Assembly: GCA_025362795.1 (NCBI GenBank)
Contig: JANYFE010000062.1
Span: 1 to 64,000, forward strand
Source: Rhodobacterales bacterium
GTDB taxonomy: Bacteria > Pseudomonadota > Alphaproteobacteria > Rhodobacterales > Rhodobacteraceae
Length of the DNA: 64,000 nt
Direction of reading: 5' to 3'
Part shown: piece by piece, positions 25,423-32,842 of the stretch
Layout of the letters: the number at the start of each line of letters is the position of its first letter
How positions within the stretch are numbered: the stretch's first letter is position 1
The notes under the pieces: generated by a model
What the model was told of the DNA's origin: nothing
Seen by the model: the letters and a program-made list of their open reading frames with translations, nothing else
The model's database searches: none
Position numbers and translations under genes: made by a program

Positions 25423-26523
25423 TCAGTTTACGATGAACTCGGCGTGCAGCGCCCCGGCGGCGTTGATGCTTTTCAGAATGTCGATCATGTCATGCGGTGC
25501 GACACCCAGCGCGTTCAGACCCGCCACCACTTCCGACAAGTTGGCACCACCCTTGACCTCTGCCAGACCGGTCCCGGGTGCGTTGTCGATCGCGGCAGAA
25601 GTGCGCGGGACTGTCACTGTCTGGCCTTCGGCAAACGGATTGGGCTGCACGACCATTGGGGTTTCGTCGATCCGCAGCGTCAGATTGCCCTGGGCTATCG
25701 CCACCCGACTGATCCGAACATCTTCATCCATCACGATGGTGCCAGAGCGCTGATCGACGACAACCCTCGCCCGGGTTTCGGGTTCGACCGTCAGGTTTTC
25801 CAGCTTGGCAATGACATGGGCGGGCGAATCCATCTGGGTGGCATCAACATTCAGCGTGACAGTGCCCGAATCTTCCATTGTGGCGACACGGCGGCCGAAG
25901 GCGGCATTGATGACGGATTCGATCCGCGAGGCCGTGGTGAAGTCCGGGGTGTGCAGGGCCAGACGGACCGCATGCATCTGGGAAAAGTCGAACGCCACCT
26001 CGCGCTCGACATGGGCGCCGGACGGGATCACCCCGGCCGTCGGCACGCCTTGCACGACTTTGGCAGCCTGCCCTTCCGCAGACACGCCGCCAGCAATGAT
26101 CGCCCCCTGCGCCACGGCATAGATCTGACCATCCGCGCCGTTCAGCGGTGTCATGATCAGCGTGCCGCCCAACAGGCTTTTGGCATCGCCGATCGCAGAC
26201 ACCGTGACGTCAATCCGCGCCCCCGCCCGCGAGAAGGGCGGCAAGGACGCGGTGACAAAAACAGCGGCGACATTTTTGGGCTGAAACTGTTCGCCAGTCA
26301 CATTGACGCCCAGCCGTTCCAAAAGGTTTGACATGATCTCTTCGGTGAAGGGTGAATTTCGCAGACCGTCACCGGTGCCGTTAAGGCCAACCACCAGCCC
26401 ATAGCCGACCAGATCGTTGCCGCGCACCCCGTCGAATTCCACCAGATCCTTGATGCGGATCGGGCCTGCAACCGCAGTGCCGCACATCAAAATCGAGACC
26501 AATACCGCTAAAAACCGCGTCAT
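25423..26523 (-). CDS. flgI: Flagellar P-ring protein FlgI
   Basis: Periplasmic ring subunit, 366 residues, with a signal peptide (about 1-19, ending TAVA). Hallmarks are RIKDLVEFDGVRGNDLVGYG, LVVGLNGTGDGLRNSPFTEE and the C-terminal LNALGVAPHDMIDILKSINA. It is the last gene of the flgE-flgK-flgL-flgI operon and touches flgL (1-base overlap). Confidence 0.96.
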   Translation of the reverse strand: MTRFLAVLVSILMCGTAVAGPIRIKDLVEFDGVRGNDLVGYGLVVGLNGTGDGLRNSPFTEEIMSNLLERLGVNVTGEQFQPKNVAAVFVTASLPPFSRAGARIDVTVSAIGDAKSLLGGTLIMTPLNGADGQIYAVAQGAIIAGGVSAEGQAAKVVQGVPTAGVIPSGAHVEREVAFDFSQMHAVRLALHTPDFTTASRIESVINAAFGRRVATMEDSGTVTLNVDATQMDSPAHVIAKLENLTVEPETRARVVVDQRSGTIVMDEDVRISRVAIAQGNLTLRIDETPMVVQPNPFAEGQTVTVPRTSAAIDNAPGTGLAEVKGGANLSEVVAGLNALGVAPHDMIDILKSINAAGALHAEFIVN

Positions 26524-27530
26524 CAGAGGAAATCCACTAGGCTGAGGCGCGACAGGCGCGCGGTGATTGTGTACAGGGTTTGCAGCTGCGTCTGGGTCTG
26601 CTCCAGTTTGGTTGCGGTCTCATAGGGGTCGACCGAAATCAGGTCGAGCCGCGCGGTTTCCAGCGCGGATTTCTCGGCTTCATTGCGGGTGGCAGCATTG
26701 GCAATTCCGGCCTGCACCGTGCCCAGCCGAGCGGTCAGCAGCGCCCGATCGGTTGCCGAACTGGCCAGACTTTCCCCCGCCCGCTTCGCCAGATCAGCCC
26801 GCGCCACGTCACTGCCGGCCAGCACACCGCGCTGCAACAAGGTTGCCATCGCCAGACCTTTCAGTGTGGCCACGATGCCGGGGTCCAGCGCTGTGACATC
26901 AACGCGGGCAAGCTCGTCGGCGCTGACTGGCACCGGCGCCAGCGGGTTGCCGCCCTGATAGACGGTTGCGGCAAAGCCGGACGGATCAGCAAACCAGGCA
27001 TTCACCGCGGTTTCAACATCCGCCGAGGACAGTGCGCCTGACACCGCCGTATCCAGCGCCGCCATCATGGTTTCGGTATCTGCTACGGCGGCCCGATCGG
27101 TCGCGGTCCCTGCAAACACGCTGCGCTCGCCCAACCGTGTGTTAAGCGAGGACATGACGCTTTGCAGGCGCTGCCCAGCATCGACGCCCAGCGTGTCGAT
27201 GCGGGCCGGCGAATTGCTGGTCGCGGCGGCCAAAAGAGCGGGGCCAAGCGCCTTGGCATGGTCGGACATGGCGTTCAGCGCGGTCTGCATCACACTGGTC
27301 AGGATTGTGGTTTCCGAGGTGACGGCGTGAAAGGCCTGCAACTGGGTCAGCGACGCCTCGATCCCGGCCAGCGGGGCATAATCGCCGTGAACGGCATGGG
27401 TCTTGTCGACCACGATACCGGTTGTCACCTCGGTTGACAGGGTTTGCAGACTGGCTTTCAAGGTGAGGCTGTGGCGGCTGAGGATCATGGTTTGCGCCAT
27501 ATCGCCGACCGAAAGGTTTGGCATTTTCAA
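26523..27530 (-). CDS. flgL: Hook-filament junction protein FlgL
   Basis: Junction protein between hook and filament, 335 residues, with flagellin-like ends: N-terminal GDMAQTMILSRHSLTLKASL and LQTLSTEVTTGIVVD, and C-terminal DPYETATKLEQTQTQLQTLY. It overlaps flgK by four bases and follows it in the expected order. Confidence 0.88.
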   Translation of the reverse strand: MKMPNLSVGDMAQTMILSRHSLTLKASLQTLSTEVTTGIVVDKTHAVHGDYAPLAGIEASLTQLQAFHAVTSETTILTSVMQTALNAMSDHAKALGPALLAAATSNSPARIDTLGVDAGQRLQSVMSSLNTRLGERSVFAGTATDRAAVADTETMMAALDTAVSGALSSADVETAVNAWFADPSGFAATVYQGGNPLAPVPVSADELARVDVTALDPGIVATLKGLAMATLLQRGVLAGSDVARADLAKRAGESLASSATDRALLTARLGTVQAGIANAATRNEAEKSALETARLDLISVDPYETATKLEQTQTQLQTLYTITARLSRLSLVDFL

Positions 27531-28981
27531 ATCTCCAGCAGTATCTGGATCATCTCATCCACTGATTTGATCACTTTGGCATTCGCGGCATAGGCTTGTT
27601 CAATCTGCAGCAAAGATTGCATTTCCTGATCGCTGTCGACGCCACCCTCCGCCTCCATCGCAGTGAAGGTTTCAAGCTTGGTCCTGGTATAGGTGGCCTC
27701 GCCCTCGGCCGTCAGCCGATTGGACGCGGCAGATGACAACAGATCGCCCGCAAGGGTGGACAGGCTGCGGGCCCCCGCCATGAATCCGCCAGACGCAGGC
27801 TGGCGCTGTCGGGTCAGGGCACCGCGAAGGTCAGTCAGCAAGGCGGAATTGCCGGCGGCGCCCGGCACCAGCGCGCCCAGACCATCGCGCAGCCGCCACA
27901 GGGCGCCGCCCTGATCGGGGTCCGCCGCGGCGTTCACCAACAGGCGCTGTGACAGGCCAACCTCGTTCAAAGGGTCAAAAGCGGCGCCCGCATCGGTGAA
28001 AAAACCAGCATCGCCGGGCGCTCGGGTCGGATCAAGCGCAGGGTCGGCAAAACGTTCGACAAGATCGCGTGCTATGGCATCCAACTGGCCCTGCGCCTTG
28101 ACGCCAAGTTCATCGCGAACGGCAAACCCCGCGGCCAGGCTGCCACCGGCGATCAGGGCGTTTTCACCCGCGGTGGCAATCGGGCTGCCATTCAGCGTCA
28201 GGCCAGACAAGCCCGCGCCCAGCGCCATGCCGGGTTCGATAGTGGTCGTCGGCGCAAAACCAAAAACCGCAGGGGATCCGTTCAGCAGAACCGCGCCGGT
28301 GGGGGTGTAAAGCGACACAGTGCCGCCGTCGTCTTGAATTTCGCGCAACGGGATGATTTTGGCAATGCTGTCGATCACCTGCTGGCGTTGGTCCAGCAGG
28401 GCCGACACATCCTGCCCGACGCCAGTGTTCTTGCGGATCTGGGTGTTCAGCTTGGCGGCGCGGTCCAAAGCGGTGTTGAGCGCGCTCACTTGACCGGCGA
28501 TGTCGTGATCGGCGGCGGTGCGGGCGGCTTGGACATCTTTTGACGCGGCAGTGATCTGGCTGGCCAGGCTGCGGGCAGAGCTTAGCACATTGGACAGTCG
28601 GGGCTCTGATTCGGGGTGTGACACCGCCTCTGTCAGCGCGGCGTCAAAGGCCGCGACGCGCCCGTTGATCGAAAACGCCTGATCCGGGGTGCCAAGCGAG
28701 ATTTCCAGCCGCTGATAAAACGCAGCGCGGGCGTCGGCATCGCCCGCCGAGGATTGCGCCAACCGCCGATCACTGAGCAGCGGCAGGTTGACCGCGCGGC
28801 TGACCCCGACAATCTGCACGCCCTGACCGGTCGAGCCGACGGTGCGGGCGGTGGTCTGCAATTCGCGGCGGGCATAGCCCGGAGTCGTGGCATTGGCGAG
28901 GTTGGACGACACCAGCTCGGCAGCTTTCGCCGCGGCCGACAGGCCGGACAATGCGCTGGACAGGGTGCCGCTGATGCTCAT
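27527..28981 (-). CDS. flgK: Hook-associated protein FlgK
   Basis: First hook-filament junction protein, 484 residues. N-terminal rod/hook motif VSSNLANATTPGYARRELQT (about 24-43), the FlgK-specific GQGVQIVGVSRAV, and C-terminal LQIEQAYAANAKVIKSVDEM are all present. The upstream flgE ends 11 bases before. Confidence 0.93.
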   Translation of the reverse strand: MSISGTLSSALSGLSAAAKAAELVSSNLANATTPGYARRELQTTARTVGSTGQGVQIVGVSRAVNLPLLSDRRLAQSSAGDADARAAFYQRLEISLGTPDQAFSINGRVAAFDAALTEAVSHPESEPRLSNVLSSARSLASQITAASKDVQAARTAADHDIAGQVSALNTALDRAAKLNTQIRKNTGVGQDVSALLDQRQQVIDSIAKIIPLREIQDDGGTVSLYTPTGAVLLNGSPAVFGFAPTTTIEPGMALGAGLSGLTLNGSPIATAGENALIAGGSLAAGFAVRDELGVKAQGQLDAIARDLVERFADPALDPTRAPGDAGFFTDAGAAFDPLNEVGLSQRLLVNAAADPDQGGALWRLRDGLGALVPGAAGNSALLTDLRGALTRQRQPASGGFMAGARSLSTLAGDLLSSAASNRLTAEGEATYTRTKLETFTAMEAEGGVDSDQEMQSLLQIEQAYAANAKVIKSVDEMIQILLEI

Positions 28982-28992
28982 TCAAACCACCG

Positions 28993-30297
28993 TCAGCGTT
29001 TGATATTCGTGGTTTCCTGCAGCATTTCGTCCACCGTCTGGATCACCTTGACGTTGGACGAATAGGCGCGCTGGGTGGTGATCAGATTGGTCAGTTCGCT
29101 GGTCACATCGGTGGTCGACTGTTCCTGGCTGTAACCCACCAGCTTGCCCGTCGGCCCGTCGCCCGAATCCCACAGATAGAAAGGGCCGGAATCGGCCGAC
29201 ACCCTATAGGTCTGGTTGCTGAGAGCAGTCAGGCCATTGGGGTTGGGCACATCCACCACGGGAATCTGATAGATGACTTTGGCAAATCCCTGATCGTAAT
29301 TTGCATGCAGGAGCCCGTTGTCGTCAATCTCGACCGAGACGAGCCGGGCGACAGGTGTGCCGTTGGTGCTTTTGCCGATCGGGGCGAAGGTTTTCGACAG
29401 TTGGGTCATGCCGCCCGCAGCACCGATCTTGCCAATGCTCAGCGAGATTGTGCCACCACCCACCGTAAGCGGAATGGTACCGGTCGCCGGGTCATAGTCC
29501 GCACCGGTAACAGTGGTCACGGTCGCCAGCGTGCCCGCTGCGGTTTGGCTGTCGTCGAAGGTAACGGTATATTCTGCAATGTTCGCGCCGTCCGACGCAC
29601 TGTCAGAAATGACCATGTTCCATTCGTTGCTTGCGCCGGCGGTCGGCACGTTTGGCGTAAAAGTGTAGTGCAGCGTTTCCTGGGTGCCGAGGTTGCCGGT
29701 ATACTGCACCGACATTTCCTGGGGGCCGCTGATCGCGCCGGCCCGGGTTGCGGTCGCCGGCAGGTTGGCGCCAAGCTGCATCGCCGTCGTCGGATTGGCG
29801 ACAAACTGGTTCTGATCCAGCCTTACCGGTTCCAGAGACGACATGCTGTCGCGCGGAAAGTTGCCAAGCGTGCCATCCGGGTTGGCGGGCCAGCCCATCA
29901 GAACCTGCCCGGTGGCATTGCGCAACACGCCGTCGGCATCGGCGCGGAATGATCCGGTGGTGGCGAGCGAAATCGGCAGGTTGCCATCGTTACGGTGCAC
30001 TGCGTCAATCGTCGTCACGGCCATGAAGCCGCGCCCATCCACCGCAAGATCGGTCGAATTTGCGGTGCCAATCAGCGGCCCACGTTCGTCAATCAGCCGC
30101 ATCGAGGTGGACCGGACCCCCCCCGCCGAATAGGTCGTGGTGGCGTCACCGTGGATCACGACCGAATAGAAATCGGCCTGCGCCCGTTTATAGCCATAGG
30201 TCGACGAGTTCGCGATGTTATCGGAAATCGTCGCCAAGCGGTTGGCATTGGCATTCAGCCCAGCCACCCCCGCATTCATCGAGGAGGAAATTGTCAT
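28993..30297 (-). CDS. flgE: Flagellar hook protein FlgE
   Basis: Hook subunit, 434 residues. N-terminal signature NRLATISDNIANSSTYGYKR (about 17-36), a FlgE/F/G core (LAVDGRGFMAVTT) and C-terminal LTNLITTQRAYSSNVKVIQT. I chose the ATG at 30297, which has AGAAAGG before it; six codons of upstream frame were left out. First gene of the flgE-flgK-flgL-flgI run, with a CtrA-like box 54 bases upstream. Confidence 0.95.
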   Translation of the reverse strand: MTISSSMNAGVAGLNANANRLATISDNIANSSTYGYKRAQADFYSVVIHGDATTTYSAGGVRSTSMRLIDERGPLIGTANSTDLAVDGRGFMAVTTIDAVHRNDGNLPISLATTGSFRADADGVLRNATGQVLMGWPANPDGTLGNFPRDSMSSLEPVRLDQNQFVANPTTAMQLGANLPATATRAGAISGPQEMSVQYTGNLGTQETLHYTFTPNVPTAGASNEWNMVISDSASDGANIAEYTVTFDDSQTAAGTLATVTTVTGADYDPATGTIPLTVGGGTISLSIGKIGAAGGMTQLSKTFAPIGKSTNGTPVARLVSVEIDDNGLLHANYDQGFAKVIYQIPVVDVPNPNGLTALSNQTYRVSADSGPFYLWDSGDGPTGKLVGYSQEQSTTDVTSELTNLITTQRAYSSNVKVIQTVDEMLQETTNIKR

Positions 30298-30350
30298 CGA
30301 AGCGCCTTTCTGCAACTCGACCTATGTTCGGTCAAGTTGGGCGATGCGCC

Positions 30351-30365
30351 TTAAGATTGGCCTAA
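30351..30365. promoter_or_regulatory. CtrA-like box upstream of flgE
   Basis: TTAA (30351-30354), seven bases, CTAA (30362-30365): seven of eight consensus positions, in the 90-base gap between motB and flgE. Confidence 0.55.
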
Positions 30366-30387
30366 CATCTAAAATACCGCACGTTTC

Positions 30388-31218
30388 CTACCGGTCTTTC
30401 CGCAGCAAAATCACCTCGATGCGGTTGTTTCGCACGGCGGCAGGGTCTGCGGTCACGGGTTTGCGGTCGGCATGGCCGCTGATCCGCGCGATTCGTTCGG
30501 TTGGGGTGCCCGCCGATTCGAGCAGGCCGCGCATCTCCTGCGCCCGCGACGACGACAGATCCCAGGTCGGATTGTCGATCAGAACGACCGGATAGGACCG
30601 CACGAACCCATCAACCGCGATCTGATTTTCCGTGATCGCAAAAACATCTGCCAGCAGGGCGGCAATGTCTTTCAGCGTCTGGGTCGGCTCTGCCTTGCCT
30701 TCGGCAAACAGCGGATTGCCATCTAGATCAAAGACTTCCACCACCAGCCCCTCGTCCGTGACCTTGGTGACGACATGGGCCAGCAAGCTTTTCATGGTCA
30801 TGCTTTCGCCGCCCATCCCTTCCAGGGCGCTTTGCAGTTTCTTGAGCTGTGCGACATCCGCACCCTCCGTCGAACCGGCGCTGCCGCCCGACTTTTGCTC
30901 AGCGCCCGGAGAGGTGGCGGACATGCCGGTGCCGTTGTGCGCAAGGGTTTCGTCGGTAAAGATCGAATCCCCGCCAAAGGCACCGTTGCCGCCACCCGAG
31001 ACCCGGTTGATCGGGATCGTCGGATTGAAGTAATCCGCAATGCCCTTTCGTTGCTTTTCCGTCGTCGCCCCCAGCAGCCACATCAGCATGAAGAAGGCCA
31101 TCATAGCCGTCACAAAATCGGCATAGGCCACTTTCCACGCCCCACCGTGGTGCCCGCCGCCCTGTATGATCTTCTTCCGCTTGATGATGACTGGCGCGGC
31201 ATTTGACTGCCCAACCAT
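30388..31218 (-). CDS. motB: Flagellar motor stator protein MotB
   Basis: Stator subunit that anchors the motor to peptidoglycan. The 276-residue protein has the single membrane helix with the channel Asp (AYADFVTAMMAFFMLMWLLG, Asp at about 34), a linker, and an OmpA-like domain (TWDLSSSRAQEMRGLLESAG, ISGHADRKPV, RNNRIEVILL). The start is uncertain: I took the ATG at 31218; an upstream TTG at 31248 would add ten residues. The Asp and the absence of polar sodium-type features suggest proton use, which is an inference. It stands apart from motA. Confidence 0.93.
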   Translation of the reverse strand: MVGQSNAAPVIIKRKKIIQGGGHHGGAWKVAYADFVTAMMAFFMLMWLLGATTEKQRKGIADYFNPTIPINRVSGGGNGAFGGDSIFTDETLAHNGTGMSATSPGAEQKSGGSAGSTEGADVAQLKKLQSALEGMGGESMTMKSLLAHVVTKVTDEGLVVEVFDLDGNPLFAEGKAEPTQTLKDIAALLADVFAITENQIAVDGFVRSYPVVLIDNPTWDLSSSRAQEMRGLLESAGTPTERIARISGHADRKPVTADPAAVRNNRIEVILLRKDR

Positions 31219-31264
31219 CCACACACCCACATATTCACCCAACAGCAAGGCTACAGCATCGCCG

Positions 31265-31279
31265 TTAATCTGGGCTTAA
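31265..31279. promoter_or_regulatory. Perfect CtrA-type box upstream of motB
   Basis: TTAA (31265-31268), seven bases, TTAA (31276-31279): all eight consensus positions, 47 bases upstream of the chosen motB start and 36 bases downstream of the orf298 stop. Best example of the motif in the window. Confidence 0.7.
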
Positions 31280-31314
31280 CCTGCGGGATTTTAGGGGTTT
31301 TTCCGAAAAACCGC

Positions 31315-32211
31315 TTAGTGACGGATCAGTCGGGCAAAAGCCGGTATGCCAATCGCACCGTAATCGCCCAGGAATTGGCTGGCCGCCGTCCGGGTCAGGC
31401 AGCTTTCAATCCGCATCGGCGCGGTGGGCGTGATCGCGCGCACCATCTTGGGCGTGCAACCGGTACGGGTGATCAGGAAATCAGCAAATTCCTGATCCGT
31501 CAGACTGCCCTTGCCACTGACCAGCAGGTCAAAGCGGGCGAAATCCTGGTTGATGCCAAAAACCCCGCTCTGGCCAAACCGGGCCATCACGTGATCCAGC
31601 GATCGGCGGTCCAGCCCGCTGGCCAGCGTATCGCCGAACCCACTGGTCGGGCAGCCCAGCAGCCTCAGGTGCCGCCGCAACTGCATCATGTCGGTAGTAT
31701 CGGTTTCGATGGTGCAGAACAGGTCGTACAACGCCACCCGCTGCATCGTGACAGTCAGCTGCACACCGGAAATTGGGCGCAGTGCGGCCGTGATCCACTC
31801 GATCTTGGCCGCCGTCAGCCCCTCCAGCACCATGCCGGATGGGCCGTCGAACCAATGGGAATTCATATTTCCCGGCCCGACAAGGCGGTGCAGGGTGCGG
31901 ATCAACCGGGCGGCATGAAAGCTGTTGGTCAGGCGGATCGACAGGTCGTGCCGCTCTGCCTCCGGCTCGGCACCGGTGGGCAGGATCGCCACTTGCAGGC
32001 CAAGAGATGCCAGCAGGGGCAAAACGGCCCGTGCGGCGGCCATCGCCATGTTGGTGGCGATCATGCCGTGACCCTGGCTCAACACGCTTTCGGCGCGTTT
32101 GACTGACAGACCAAAATGCTGCGACAAAGTCTGAACCGCGAGGGCAGAGGGGCCGGACACCGCAAGCAAAGTCACTTGGACGGTATCTTCGGCAAGTTGC
32201 GGCGCATTCAT
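31315..32211 (-). CDS. Uncharacterised 298-residue protein, probable flagellar regulon member
   Basis: I do not recognise a family. The protein is soluble, without signal peptide or membrane helices. It shows repeated ferredoxin-like or alpha/beta patches (VQVTLLAVSGPSALAVQTLS; GLQVAILPTG; FHAARLIRTLHRLVGPGNMN; FDLLVSGKGSLTDQEFADFL). It is transcribed toward motB, and a CtrA-like box lies 71 bases upstream, the same arrangement as the flagellar operons, so a motility-related role is plausible. Codon use looks like that of its neighbours. Confidence 0.6.
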   Translation of the reverse strand: MNAPQLAEDTVQVTLLAVSGPSALAVQTLSQHFGLSVKRAESVLSQGHGMIATNMAMAAARAVLPLLASLGLQVAILPTGAEPEAERHDLSIRLTNSFHAARLIRTLHRLVGPGNMNSHWFDGPSGMVLEGLTAAKIEWITAALRPISGVQLTVTMQRVALYDLFCTIETDTTDMMQLRRHLRLLGCPTSGFGDTLASGLDRRSLDHVMARFGQSGVFGINQDFARFDLLVSGKGSLTDQEFADFLITRTGCTPKMVRAITPTAPMRIESCLTRTAASQFLGDYGAIGIPAFARLIRH

Positions 32212-32281
32212 CTGGAAGCCTCCCTTACTAACTGCCCCCAGACATTGGACTGCGGCGTGTGATCATTGCGTGACCTCCCCG

Positions 32282-32296
32282 TTAAGGAAGCGTCAA
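32282..32296. promoter_or_regulatory. CtrA-like box upstream of orf298
   Basis: TTAA (32282-32285), seven bases, TCAA (32293-32296): seven of eight consensus positions. It lies in the 216-base gap 32212-32427, which marks the end of the flagellar region; I see no gene in the rest of that gap. Confidence 0.5.
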
Positions 32297-32427
32297 TTCG
32301 TGACGTAAGACCTCTGGATCACGATTACAGCACCATGATGTGAATAAATTTGATGCAATTCTGCGGCATTTGCGGGGCGAAAGGGTGCCGTAACGGCAAT
32401 CATGGGTCGCTGTCGCAAAAAAAGCCG

Positions 32428-32742
32428 TCAGGGCTGCGGGACATGCAGGGTGATTCCATCCAGCGCGGCACTCATTTTCAACTGGCAGGACAGCCGCGAA
32501 TGCGGGCCACGGTCGGCCTCGGTTTCGTCCAACATGACATCCTCGAACTTGTCGGGCTTGCCCGTCGCCGCGAACCAGTCGGCAGCGACCATGACATGAC
32601 AAGTCGCACAGGCCATCGCCCCACCGCATTCACCGATGACATGGGGCACCCTGTTGGCCACCGCCGCCTCCATCAGCGTATGGCCTTGCTTGACCTCGGC
32701 AGAGATCTGTCGACCGTCGGGCAGGATCCAGGTGGCTTTCAT
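32428..32742 (-). CDS. 2Fe-2S ferredoxin (adrenodoxin/putidaredoxin type)
   Basis: Small soluble electron carrier, 104 residues. Cluster ligands are Cys39, Cys45, Cys48 and Cys86 in the pattern C-x5-C-x2-C...C (GECGGAMACATCHV, then RLSCQL), typical of vertebrate-type/bacterial Isc-like ferredoxins serving oxygenases and demethylases. I chose the ATG at 32742 (MKATWILPDG); 14 upstream codons of open frame lack family similarity. It follows the flavoprotein at 32843 on the same strand by 100 bases, so it may be its electron partner or that of the plus-strand reductases. Confidence 0.85.
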   Translation of the reverse strand: MKATWILPDGRQISAEVKQGHTLMEAAVANRVPHVIGECGGAMACATCHVMVAADWFAATGKPDKFEDVMLDETEADRGPHSRLSCQLKMSAALDGITLHVPQP

Positions 32743-32842
32743 CATCTGTCTCGCGGGCTGGGGAATCATGAGGTTTTGTGCCACGCAGCCCTTGCCCTTG
32801 CATTACACAAGCCTGTCAGATCACTGAAATGACACGGGTTTG

